Source of the DNA: Fragilariopsis cylindrus CCMP1102
Lineage: Eukaryota; Bacillariophyta; Bacillariophyceae; Bacillariales; Bacillariaceae
Length of the DNA stretch: 64,000 nt
NCBI GenBank assembly: GCA_900095095.1
Contig: FMBT01000290.1
Location: 992,001-1,056,000, forward strand
Reading direction: 5' to 3'
The notes under the pieces are model-generated. The model ran no database searches and was not told the DNA's origin. It saw only the letters and a program-made list of their open reading frames with translations. Below are positions 44,693-55,939 of this stretch, one piece after another (positions within the stretch are counted from its first letter, which is position 1; every line of letters starts with the position of its first letter). The position numbers and the translations under genes were made by a program.

Positions 44693-44727
44693 TAGACACG
44701 TTGCTGTTAGAAACAGCAACGTGTCTA
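44693..44727. repeat. Perfect 16-bp inverted repeat with 3-nt loop
   Basis: TAGACACGTTGCTGTT (44693-44708), loop AGA, then AACAGCAACGTGTCTA (44712-44727). It is perfect, which is striking in AT-rich DNA; it could be a foldback element or a transcript stem. No T-run follows that would make it a classical terminator. Confidence 0.85.
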
Positions 44728-45457
44728 TTACGATATGCGCGAGCGCCCGACCAGAACACGAACACGAACAGATGATGATTGATGAGAACACTGATCTAAG
44801 GTTTCACTAGTCGCGAAACAGTCCAATAATCCAATAATCGTAACGCGAACAAATTCAAGTCAACGCGGACGCTCGCATTTTCTTTAATCTAGTCGCAACT
44901 CACTATTCATCTCCTCTAAGTCGGAAGCAAGTACGTAGTACGTAGTAACGGATACAAAAAGACGCAGAAAGCATCTAAATACGATAAATATAATGGATCT
45001 AAAGCAATGCTAATAAGATAACTAAATTTTGGTTTAAAATAGGGATTAACTGGTTGTTTTTCTGCTTATAATCGTTACATTCGGTTCAAAGTAGTGATGC
45101 TAAATCATCACTTTGTACGGATGAGTTATTCCTTTGTAGCAACAAAATATATAATGGCATAATCTCAGAACAAAATATGTCCTTGATATGTACCTTGCAC
45201 CCGTTACCATCCGGTGACCATGAAATGATATATGTTGTTGTTTTCTAAAGTTTTTCTGGGAATTTGAGATGTGTTTATTCTTCGTTGTCAATGTACCATA
45301 AGCATCTGCAGTTTTTTTTGTGTGAATGCGGCAGCAGCGACGGTACATCGGTGTTTATGACAGCGGCAGCAGCAACGGTACAAAATCCTCCATCAAATAG
45401 TGCACTTTTTGCTGTGGCTGAGTTCGGCGCCTTCCGTCATCCCAGAAGCTGCTTCAG

Positions 45458-46754
45458 CTAGACTATACTATTTGATGGTGATACTTTGGCATGTATGTCA
45501 TCAATATCAAACATGATGGGAGGTCTTGAAGGGTCTAACCGTCTCGTTGATGCAGACGTAGAATGAGGACTGGCAACGACTTTTTCTGGTTGCTGTATTT
45601 TATCCGCCTGCACCCACGTGATAAAATCACTCCGTCTGTCACTGTTTAGAGCTATTTAGTTTGTGTTTGCACTACTAGTACTACTATCCCTTATCAATAT
45701 ATATATCTTGTTGTTGTTGTTGTTGTTGTTGCTGCTGTTGCTGATGCCGTCATAACCAATACACGCAACTCATCAACGCGTTTTCTTGTTTTTGCGATTG
45801 CTGTTACTCGTCCATCTGTTGTTGTTCCTTCTTCTCCTTCTTTTGTTGTTGTTGTTGTTTTTGCTGTTGTTGTTCATGGTAACGTGGTGCAGGTTCTTCT
45901 GTACTTGAAGTTTGACGTGAGGAATCAGGTGATCCGACGTAGCTATAGCTGCTTAAAGCGCTAGAATTGCCCTCCATTTGTTCCTTATTCGTGTCTTGAT
46001 CTTTGTTGGATGATATACTAGCAAGGTTATCTAGTCGTATCAACAGGCTTAGGGGTTGGTGGATGATTATGAACACTTCTTGATGACGGTGTTGAATTGC
46101 TTATTAGTGTTTTTAGTCTTGGAGAAGATTGGAATCTAGAATTGTTTCTTTCGTCAGGTAAGAATTGAAATGGAAGAGATGAGAACTCCTCATGAACACT
46201 TCGAGGTGGTCTTTTTTTCCAACTTATAAGTCCTCTAGTACGTATAACACCACGTCCTGGATTAGGTATTGCAATAACTTCTCTAGTTGCTTATTCGGTA
46301 AGACTTTTGGTACTATTTATATATCGTTAATTCAGTAGTATAGTTCAGTATGAACTTAACGAAAGATGATCAGCAGTTCTATAGAATAGAATTTGCAACA
46401 GTTAATCTAATACGTTTCATAAACAGATACCGTTAATCTTACTATTAATACGGTAAGGGTTGTTACTCACTTCGCTCAATAGGTTACTCACCCTTCTCGA
46501 ATGCAGGCCTTCACTGATAAAGATACTGCAGTCTTTCTGTAGATATCTCGAAGGTGTTGCTATTGAAAAATCTCAATCAGTTCTGCCAAACGCATAAGGT
46601 AATCTTGGTCATTTATTTTGTACTTTGGTATTGCGGTAAGCAGTAACTTCGTATTCAACATCACTTTGTCTACTAAAGTATTTGTACAAGCGGTGCACGG
46701 CTCATACTTCATTTCCTTGTGCTTCGACTTTAACGGGTCACAACTGTTCAACAT
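45458..46754 (-). pseudogene. Broken or poorly modelled gene of unknown function
   Basis: Several protein-like segments lie in order on the minus strand but in different frames. 46754-46560 includes EPCTACTNTLVDKV and LLTAIPKYKINDQDY. About 46550-46480 reads RYLQKDCSIFISEGLHSRR up to a GTGAGT donor. About 46285-46028 reads ISWKKRPPRSVHEEFSSLPF. From 46047 to 45804 a neighbouring frame (LDNLASISSNKDQD, Gln-rich end) overlaps the previous one by about 50 bases, as after a one-base frameshift. About 45645-45458 reads DFITWVQADKIQQPEKVVAS and ends TAG. Ser/Pro/Gln-rich composition suggests a regulatory-type protein. Either introns and a frameshift make this a pseudogene, or a base error hides a live gene. 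The family is not recognised. Confidence 0.4.
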
Positions 46755-46987
46755 TTACTTTTATGGACATATTCAACAGCTATGTGGTTGACTATCTATT
46801 TAAAAGAAAAACTGCTAATGGTATGCAACACATATAATATGAATACCCCATAATGCCTGCTTATAATGCGTATGACAGCATTTACATTCCACTATATTTT
46901 TTCTTTTTAAATTTAGTATTCTAGACTTGCTTGCTTCTACAGGTATAGTACAGTGCAGTACAGGTACAGCAGTACAGCAGTACTATT

Positions 46988-48202
46988 CTACGAAAGATTA
47001 ATATCCACTATAGGTATCCAATTTGGTACACCTTCTAAAGATGCTGGATCAGTTTTCCATAACATAACACGATATGATTGAAATGAATATGATTGTTTTT
47101 GATTCTGATTCTGATGCTCCTCCACCTCGTTACTATTATTATGATTATTATTAGTGTGAGTGTTCGTAGAAGTAGAATCACCAAATATTTTTGGTAAATC
47201 AATGATTGAGGATGAGGAGGATGGTACATTGGGTGGTGAGGTACCATAATATAAACTCATATGTGGAACTTTAGAGGGTGGTGGAAATGTGATACAATCT
47301 TCAAATTGTTCCATATTAAATATTGTACGACACAATATACATAAATCAGTAAATGATTTTGAGGCTTTCATTTCAATGATCATTGCTTGATTCCAACAGG
47401 ATGGTTCCTGTAGTATCGTATTGAACGTACATTCAATACCAGTACTAAATAATTGTTTTGATTTTGATGATTGTAATCCATCTTTTAATTTTTTAGATAG
47501 TAATAGTATATCTTCTTCGGTATCCACTTCAATACTACCAATTATAGTAGTATGTGGAATAAATTTTGGACCATTATATTTTTCGGCTAATTCATCAATA
47601 ATTTCTTTTGTGGATTTATATACATTATGACTAATAATAGTATCAATATTCTTATTGTTGCTGTTGTTGATGTCATCTATTTCTATTTCTTTTTCTTCTC
47701 CTCCAGGTGGAATTAACCAAAGAGATAATTTCATTGACTTCTTCTTGTTAAATTCTTCTTCTGTTGTGCTTGTCATTGTGCTTGTTGCGGGTTGTTGTTG
47801 TTGTTGTTTTCCGCGTAGTAGACTTTGTGACTGCGGCTGCATTTTGGATTTGGATGCTGTTGCTGTTGTTGGGAATAATCGATTATTAGTATTGTTGTTG
47901 TCGTTGTCGCCGTCGTCACCGCCGTCGTTCGTAGTTAATGTTAATTTTGATATTGATGATGATGATGTCATCGATATTGATTCCATTGAGAATGATGATA
48001 TGAGTGCCAATAATAATGCACCTAGTAGTAAAATAATAATCGGTAATGACCACAAACACAATCTTCTTGTAAGGATCATCGAACAAGAACAGTTGTTGTT
48101 CTTATAATTGTCATAACAAGCAGAACTGCAATGATCGTCGTCAATGAGAGTTGTCGTTTGCAAAAGTGTAGCACGTTCTCCTCGCTGGATGATAGTTGTC
48201 AT
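46988..48202 (-). CDS. Membrane-anchored 2H phosphoesterase, cyclic phosphodiesterase-like (404 aa)
   Basis: The catalytic domain (about 157-404) begins KLSLWLIPPGGEE and contains the two H-x-T/S motifs of the 2H superfamily: FIPHTTIIGSI (His217, Thr219) and KVPHMSLYYG (His314, Ser316). It ends YRVMLWKTDP...WIPIVDINLS, as in yeast and plant cyclic phosphodiesterases, which open ADP-ribose 1'',2''-cyclic phosphate formed during tRNA splicing. That substrate is inferred. A hydrophobic helix (WSLPIIILLLGALLLALISS, about 51-70) is unusual for the family and would tether the domain, probably in the ER or another endomembrane. The linker 75-155 is Asp/Asn/Gln-rich. An Asn/His-rich loop sits before the last strand. 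A single exon is sufficient. Start: ATG at 48202, with no in-frame upstream ATG seen. Confidence 0.83.
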   Translation of the reverse strand: MTTIIQRGERATLLQTTTLIDDDHCSSACYDNYKNNNCSCSMILTRRLCLWSLPIIILLLGALLLALISSFSMESISMTSSSSISKLTLTTNDGGDDGDNDNNNTNNRLFPTTATASKSKMQPQSQSLLRGKQQQQQPATSTMTSTTEEEFNKKKSMKLSLWLIPPGGEEKEIEIDDINNSNNKNIDTIISHNVYKSTKEIIDELAEKYNGPKFIPHTTIIGSIEVDTEEDILLLSKKLKDGLQSSKSKQLFSTGIECTFNTILQEPSCWNQAMIIEMKASKSFTDLCILCRTIFNMEQFEDCITFPPPSKVPHMSLYYGTSPPNVPSSSSSIIDLPKIFGDSTSTNTHTNNNHNNSNEVEEHQNQNQKQSYSFQSYRVMLWKTDPASLEGVPNWIPIVDINLS

Positions 48203-48752
48203 CTCTCTAGTAGTTAGCTGTTGATGTGTCGGCAGTAGGGTTATGAGCGATCAAGACGTCATGGCTGTCGTTCGTCTTTTATGTCATATCTTTTCTTCTT
48301 TGTTTCTTGTGTGAAAACAAGCAACTTTTGTACGTACGTCAACCGCACGTGATCTACAGTTTTGATATATTGTTAAGACTTTTCAAGCGCGCAATTTTAA
48401 TTTTTATCATATATCTATTGAAAAATGATAAATCATCTCGCTTCCAGTACAGAGCCGAGCTCAAGTGAATCCTTTTGAAGTACAGACTTAGCTCTAAATT
48501 GACACAAACGCCTTGTCTTTGAAATTGGCCTTTATTTCTATTGACTAGGAGATAGAACATAAAAATATTAACGGCTTTGTATTTTTGGGCGTAATTTGAA
48601 AGTCATTACTAAAAACTATTGATTCTGCTACTACTACTATTACTACTGCTGAGGAAATAAAAACAACAACAACAGACCATCGACAAATCAAGTACTATCA
48701 GGATAACGAACAATCACATCCGAAGAAACAGGCGGAGAAGGAGGAGACGGTG
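48203..48752. promoter_or_regulatory. Upstream region of two divergent genes
   Basis: 550 bases between the phosphoesterase start (minus) and the acidic protein start (plus). AT-rich with no visible repeat and no identified core element. Confidence 0.4.
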
Positions 48753-48911
48753 ATGACGACGATGATGGAGAAGAAGAAGATAAAGGAAGAAGAAAAGAAT
48801 CATGGGAGAGAAGTATCAATCAAAAAAGAAGGTATGGATGGCAACAGCATGGTTGCAATCGAGGGGAATAAAAATGACGACGACGATGACATTGTTATTG
48901 ACGATGACGAC

Positions 48912-48945
<34 letters not shown>

Positions 48946-49526
48946 ACGTCGGGAGTAGTTCTAATGATGATAATGATGACTACGACGATGAGGATGATGA
49001 ACAGGCGTCATCTAGTTTTTACATTAATGTTCCAGAGTCCATTGAGAATCTCTTTCCAACATATGGCCAGAAATATTGTGAGGAGAGGTACACCAAGCTA
49101 ATTAGCTTCTTTCCAGAAAAAGGCTGCCGTGCCGCTCTATACGGACATCCTACGGACTACAACCTTCATGACGGGATGATTAATTTTGCGAAAGAGTTCG
49201 AAAGCCATGAGAATTTCTATCTCGCCTGGCGGATGTCAAGACTAGAGAAATATGATTTGGAGGGTGACGAGCAGCGATGGGAACAAGAAGATAAAAATGA
49301 TTTGCATTGTATTTATATCGACGCGTCTTTGTCGGGACCGATTCCGGGCCTTTATCAGTGCATCATCCAACGACCTAAGCAAAGGTGGGATACAGGAACC
49401 CACGCGGCGGATTACGCGATGGTGACCCTTGGGTGTGGATATAATGCAAATACACCACGCAGCAAGCCTTTTCTATATCTCCCTTACGACTCCTTATTCG
49501 CATCGGGTGACCAATGGTTGGACTGA
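48753..49526 (+). CDS. Hypothetical protein with acidic N-terminus (257 aa)
   Basis: Unrecognised. The N-terminal 85 residues are Lys/Glu- then Asp-rich (an Asp run of 15 or more from GAC/GAT repeats, about 48900-48950). From about residue 88 an ordered domain begins: FYINVPESIENLFPTYGQ, then YTKLISFFPEKGCRAALYGH, NFYLAWRMSRLEKYDLEGDE, CIYIDASLSGPIPGLYQCII, AMVTLGCGYN, and it ends in LFASGDQWLD. Conserved-looking Cys, His and Trp are present but no known catalytic motif. Codons in this domain are more GC-ending than in neighbours. The ATG at 48753 follows a GTG; later Met codons (48765, 48768) are alternatives. Likely soluble, with no signal peptide or membrane segment. Confidence 0.7.
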
Positions 49527-50704
49527 TACACCACAACAGCATCTTTGTTTATTTACCATTCATTTCATTTCTTTCTTAATAATAATAATATCGTCTATCT
49601 ACCGGTAGGAGCCCTTTCACTGCCATAGTATAACAACATGGAAGTACCGATTACTACCGCTTCCATCTTCATCTATATCAAGCACTTCTCACACACAATC
49701 ACTATATCGCACATGTTGCACATTTATTTAAAAACAAAATCTAGTATAAAGAATTACATGACTAAATTTATTGCAATTCAATTTAAAATTAAAAAAAAGT
49801 GGCTGGCAATTCTTGTCTCGTGCATACAGGACGCACAATACTGTAGCTACGTTTTGAAGTATATGACATGACAATCACTGTACTGTACGTGGTTATTGTA
49901 GGTATTATTTTTCTGGATAAAAGATATCATAAGCAAGTTTGATGATGACTTTCAGAATGACACCCAGCAGCATCCTCAACCTTCCTGTGATTAGTTATTC
50001 ATAGAACACACAGGTCAGCAACATAACTGATATCTAAAGCAGTGTAGTTCCCCTCTGTGTGTGTTTCATTTTCTTGCTTCTACTGCACTGCACTGCACTG
50101 CACTGCACTGCACTGCATGTTTATTGATGAGTCAGTTTTCATTTTTCACTGGAAACCACCGGCCACGCCGGTGGTAGATTCGACCGGCTTCTTTTGGCCA
50201 CACTGAGTACGTAGGAACAAAATGTAATGGTGGTGGTAGGGGTCGGAGGGCGGTCAAGACGATTAATGGTGAACCAATTCAAAACGAAATCAGCCCATAG
50301 CAAGGGGAGTCTGCAGTCGATTCATTCATTTGCGTGTATATATATCGTGTATCGTGTAATATCCTATCCTATCCTATCATATCCTATCCTATACGTCGTT
50401 GTTGATTATATGACTATCATTTTTCTATCATAGCAATTATTACTTTATGAATAGATATCCACCTTCGCCTAAAGATGCTAGAAAGAAGAGATGAATAATA
50501 ATGATTACAGTACTCTGTACTATAATTGGTATGATTAAAAAATTAAGATGAGAATTTGGAATGGATTCATCATTGCATGTAAATTGGAAACGTCACTATT
50601 ATTGCCGTTCTCTCGTGATTATACGGTAGTCAGTAGGACTATTTGATGAAACGAATAGTAACGTCTCCTAGAATAATAGTATAACCATTATTTATCGTCC
50701 AATG
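49527..50704. other. Intergenic, pentamer microsatellites
   Basis: Contains an (ACTGC)n run at about 50083-50117 and a CCTAT/CATAT-type pentamer run at about 50360-50392. TACAGTA/TACTGTA motifs recur. A 77-codon frame at 49638 lacks motifs. No gene is supported. Confidence 0.5.
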
Positions 50705-52120
50705 CTAATCTCTACGGGCATTCTCGATATTCATTTCTTCCGCGGTCGCTACTGTCGTCGCAGGTTCTGTTGTCACTAAGTTTTTATGCCCACCCGATAG
50801 GCATGTCGGTACGTAGCTTGCCTTGTGACAGTCAACTAGCCAACGACGGAATTCTGTGGTTATTTAAAAGAACAGGTAAGGGGAGAAGGAATGAAAACAA
50901 CACGCATAAAATCAAATGAACGAAGTGAATGAATAGCAAATCAACATTCATATAATAGCCAAAAATCGGACAACAAGAAAGTTTAACTTCGTCGTTATTT
51001 TCGTACCTTCTCGTTTCATGTGAGATGATATACTCCGCGATGAACGGCGACGGCCGTAATGCACACGTGCAGTTTGTAACAAGCCTCCATCTCTATAGGT
51101 TCTTAAAAACATGGATAGGATGATGTTGTTGTATATCAATGTGGGAATGATGCAGAAACCGATAACCATACCTTCTGTTATATTACCCTTCAGTAAGAAA
51201 CTAAGTCCAGTAAAGAATTGTCCCAATAGTAAAGAGCTTATAATAGTATGATGCAATTTTGGCCATTTGTCTTTCAAAATAATATGGAGGACAACGCCAA
51301 TGCGAAAATGAAATGAACAAATATGAGAGATAGTATTAGACTGTCAAAATACCTCTAACATTAAGCGATAAGTAAAACAAGAACACGTACCACCACCACT
51401 ATCGAATTTGGGTCGATATGTAAAAACGAGGAGCCATCGAAGTATAGGTGAGACGATGAGAAAATGTAACAGACAGAAAGGCCCAAGCAAGGGCACCATC
51501 GGCGCCATCGAAATTAGACACGCAAAGATATAACCACTGTCAACATAAATTCGATATGGAACATCCCTGCCAATACCACCTCCTTTCAGAATGTAATTAT
51601 TTAGCCAATCCATACCCAAAAGTTTCGTAATGAAATTGCCGGATTGCAGTAAGTAAAATGCAGGCCAATTAATGAGAGCCGAAAATATTATATACGTCAA
51701 CGCGGCAGGTCCCAGAGACTTTGGTATCTCACTCGTCAACTTTACCATAGTGTTCATGAAGGTTTCTTCCAGTGTTCCTTCCTCATTTTCGTGGTACGAT
51801 TGTGCAGCGTTCAATAAAACGGGTCCCATGAAGCGCGCTACAATGTAGAAGTACCAAAAGTATATCATAGCTTTTTGCTCTGCCTGTTCCATGCTAGCAG
51901 ATGAACCCTCTATACATGATAGGAATTTAAATATCGTTGGACAAACACTAAATAGTAGCGACTGCCCAAGACCAGAGAAAGTTGCCATATATCGTACAGC
52001 CGTATTGTATGATATACCAAGAACCTTTGCGAGAAGTGCAGGATCTAAAATTAGATTATTAATTTTGTCAATAGGCCAAGTCCAAACAAAAGAAAATATA
52101 ATCAAAACCAGATACACTCT

Positions 52121-52151
<31 letters not shown>

Positions 52152-55100
52152 TGGAAAGATAGAGATTTTTTTTGTTAGGGATCGAATTAATACATCAATA
52201 CGTGCAAAATGAATGCTTAATTATATCAACGTACATCCATCGTCGAATTCTTTTAGATGTGTACTAACGCAATCCGGTACATCGATGAGAGAGAAAAGAA
52301 ATACATGTGAGGTATAAGGATTGTATTTCTGTGTATAGACGAACGAAAGGAGAGATAAGAGTATATTTTGCTGAACATACAGATATAGTAGGAGATACCG
52401 GGCGCCTTGTAATACAATGTGTGTAAAATTAACGAAAAGAAAAGTCATACCAATCCGAAAGAAAGAATCGTGCAAATGAAAAACTGTAAGATGATAATAT
52501 AAAATTGCAGCATTGGATTCGAAGATAAATATGAAGAAGAAAATTGATTTGTGTAGAATATAACTTACAAGATTCCACTTGGAAAATACATATTTGGAGG
52601 GGAATCAGCAAGCGGATAAATTGGGATAGCATCTACCTTTCTCCAAGCACTCGTTCCTCCTCCATCAACCAAACATTGTCGAGCAATGCTTGCAGCATAA
52701 CGTGAGGTAAACGTAGCCACAGCATATGATGGATGAAGATGATCTGTTAGAAACGCACGACCTTCCTTAATAAAATCATTATTTTGAAGACTTTCATCAT
52801 CAATCATATTAACATTATCTGTATCATTGTCATATTTGGGATCGACGACAGCATCCACATCAGGTTCTGTTCCGCGAATAGTACGGTTAAAGCAGCAGTA
52901 GGATCCTTCAGCTTGTATTTTGGCCTGAGATTCATCGATAGGATTATTCGATTGCATTGTATCGAGTTTACGTATTGCAAGATCCAATTGATCTCCTGTA
53001 AACCAAACTGATCCTCTTCGTCCTCGTCTTCTACTATTATGCATTATACTGGGTTGCCGTCGTCGACACGTACTAATAGCCGGTAAATCGTCATTATTTG
53101 GATGCAGAAACGACAGTCGTCCGTTTTCGTACAGATACTCATCACCACGCCCATTGGGATCATCATCATCATCGTTATCATTGTAATTATTTACAAAACT
53201 ATGATGCATGGGTTGGACCGGTGCTTCGTTATCATTATGAACTAATAACTCGACATCGACATCAACATCGATATCGTCGTCGTTGTTATTATTATTGTCT
53301 TCCTTTATTACAGCATTGTTTCTAGCTTCAACGAGATTGTTACAGGATATCTTCAATTCTTTTATAATTGCATTCTCACTCTCTTCTAATTCTTCGATAT
53401 CATACCGATCATATTTCTTCTTTTTCCGTGTTAGACTAAGTCCACCTGCCTTACGAGCATAATTAATAGCAAAGATATTGAATTCTTCCACGCCCATCCC
53501 ATCAATAAATTCTGCAATAATGTCTACCTCCTTGTGAATATAACCTAACGACTTGGCATATTTCAAAACATTAAAATCATTATACATGAACTCTTTAGTA
53601 GCAGTAGCAGTAGCAGTAGTAGCGGAAGTGCTGCTAGTTTCGTTATTACCGCCATTGTCTAATGTAATAGTTTTCATTTTTATTTCTTCTTGTGACTGTA
53701 GTTGTGTATTGGTCAATGTGTTATTATTGAAGAAAGTAATTGTGTTATTTGTTGAATCATCGATTTCAGATTCATTCCCATTTCCATTTTCCTTACTATG
53801 GTTTTGCTTCTGCTGCTTTTGTTGCTGTTGTTGCTTATCATTGATAAGATTACGTATATATATTAAAGTATGTACCTTCTTCATAAAATCATACCATTTC
53901 ATCCAAGTATTAGCAACCGATGAAGCTTTTGGTAGTACCGTAACGGCAACAACACTCGAACTAAAACCTAATATATAGCAATGAATAAAGCAAGCAAGAA
54001 ATGATGAAAAAGAAAAAAAACAGATATATGAGTCGTGCACCGGGAGTCAGATTTAATTATTATGATTTTGATTTTTTTTTTGTAACGGAGGAAAAAAAGA
54101 AAAAAGGAATGTATTTACCTAGTGATGGTGGAATAATTTCATCTAAAAACATAGACGCTGCAATTAATTGTCTTGTAATACACGATGATGACGATTCTTC
54201 ATCCTTGCTACTATTACCATTGCTGCTGTTGACTACCGTAATTGTACTATCACGAGGTAATTGAATAATTATTGAATATAAACCAATAGGTGGAGGTGTT
54301 TCAGTAATATCTGGATGTGTTAAAGATGGTCGGTATATGAATGACGTTGGTAGTGCTGTTTCGTTATTATCGTCACTATTATCATTATCATTACCATTAT
54401 CATTAATGTTCATATCAGCAAGTTCAGTCATACGTTTCGTATAATGATCCGCTTCTAAAAAAAATATTCGACGTAATGCAATATTATTGATCCATTCATA
54501 GGTTAATAAATAAAATGTATAACTGTATATAATTAAACAACATAGCATAATCACAATAATACGTATTGATTGATCCGGTATGTATCTAAATAAATGATGA
54601 AATACTGCATTATTTTCGTCTGTTAATACTGTACCATTATTTGCTAATAAATCAATACTATCTTCTTTATGTAATATAAAATCGGATAATGCCTTACTTG
54701 TTAGATATGTTTTCATTGTTAGATTTGTATCATTATTATACTTTGTTTTTTGTTGTTATTGTTGGCGTGTGGCAGGAACGGGGAGAAGAGAAATTGTTAG
54801 TTTATAGTAAAATTTATAACAATAGATAGACTACTTCCTCCGTGCAACGCTTGATTCGCAAGCGCGCTATCGACTGAAAATTAACACACGCTAATTAAAA
54901 GCAGGGGTATTGATTGAACCCTCAAAATCTTCGTAAAATCTTCGTACATTTCGCATTTTGTGGGTAGATTTTTTCAGGGTCCAACGCGCTTTTATCGTGT
55001 ACACAATTCTGTGTGAATTAAACGTTGCCCGGAGGATAGTACACAATAAGTCAAGAAAGTACTGCCGTATTAAACTTACAATTTTATTTGGTATATGTGA

Positions 55101-55730
55101 TATAGTTGTTTGTGAAAATCCAATATCATATTGTGATACATGTTTACATGTACCTTCACCTAACAGTAATGGATCACAGTTAGCTGTACAATAGATTGGT
55201 AAAATAATGAAAGTACATAAGAATGCCACCAGTACAGAAATTTTCAATAATAATGTATGAAATTTTAATAATATGATATTATCTAAATTCGTCATTTTTA
55301 ATAAATTATTATTTGTATTATTATTAGTATCACAATAACCAGCATTATTATTATTACCGGTTGTTCTTGTTCCTGTTCCTGGTATACCATCAATTAAACA
55401 TTGTTTATACGTTAATTTGTATCCCCAATACATCCATAAAATTGGTAGGAAGAATTTTGTTATTGGATTAGTATAAGTATTACTATTACTACTATTAATA
55501 TTATTATTATATAATAAGGCATTTTTTAAAATTATCGGTGATCGATTCGCACATCGTGGTGCTAAATCATTAATATAACCTTTGTAGACAAACAATCCAA
55601 ATAATAAAAAACATAGTACGGTGAATATTGCATATACTCCTGTTGGTACAATAACTAGTCTGAATATACTTTCAGCAGTAGTAGTATCTACTTTTGTGAA
55701 ATCTGCTGTTGTAAAATTATTATTATCCAT
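50705..55730 (-). CDS. OSCA/TMEM63 (CSC1, DUF221)-family stress-gated cation channel (8 exons, 1288 aa)
   Basis: Inferred exons: 55730-55080, 54740-54119, 53967-52569, 52405-52381, 52263-52235, 52118-51391, 51270-51007, 50853-50705; total 3867 nt with all phases closing. Early exons give N-terminal membrane helices and a long acidic cytosolic loop. Exon 3 ends with TFTSRYAASIARQCLVDGG and IPIYPLADSPPN, the cytosolic-domain hallmark. The two tiny exons (25 and 29 nt) build RPVSPTISYTSKRIRRW before a helix. Exon 6 holds CPTIFKFLSCIEGSSASMEQ, AEQKAMIYFWYFYI, YRIYVDSGYIF and RPKFDSGG, the RSN1-type 7-TM pore domain. The last exon gives EFRRWLVDCHKASYVPTCL, typical of the C-terminus. The family forms mechanically or osmotically gated, often Ca2+-permeable channels. 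Length exceeds the usual 700-900 aa because of polar inserts. A MITE-like element sits in intron 1. Confidence 0.9.
54837..55035. mobile_element. MITE-like insertion inside OSCA intron 1 (about 199 bp)
   Basis: Terminal inverted repeats: CCTCCGTGCAACG at the left and CGTTGCCCGGAGG at the right (one mismatch over 13). The core shares about 33 bp (AATCTACCCACAAAATGCGA-type block) with the element at 56141-56307, in opposite orientation. No coding capacity. Target-site duplication is not clear. It lies wholly between the exon 1 donor (55079) and the exon 2 acceptor (54741). Confidence 0.75.
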
Positions 55731-55895
55731 ATTGTGTTATATTTATTTATTTTCTTTGAGGAAACGACGATGACGATTATCGAAGACGACTAATTAACTA
55801 AGACGACGACTTAGACGATCGATTTTTTTTTGTCTACGACAGTATCTTCACAATAACCTATTTTGATTCTTCTTCTTCTTCTTCGCTCGAGGAAC

Positions 55896-55939
<44 letters not shown>

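Larger units (their letters stand above)
44067..45457. other. Intergenic region containing two perfect hairpins
   Basis: Upstream of the bZIP gene. Locally GC-richer, with CGAACACGAACACGAACA near 44756-44771. Short frames (for example 44578-44775) run through the hairpin and are not credible genes. No RNA gene recognised. Confidence 0.45.

Noticed and set aside
52429-52632. Exon beginning at 52483 (TTACAG acceptor) in the OSCA gene
   Set aside because: It breaks phase or hits a stop; the acceptor at 52406 gives the conserved RPVSPTIS segment with correct phase.
54060-54716. A separate membrane protein gene starting at Met 54716
   Set aside because: The frame is open upstream to an AAAG acceptor at 54741, and the sequence fits OSCA exon 2.
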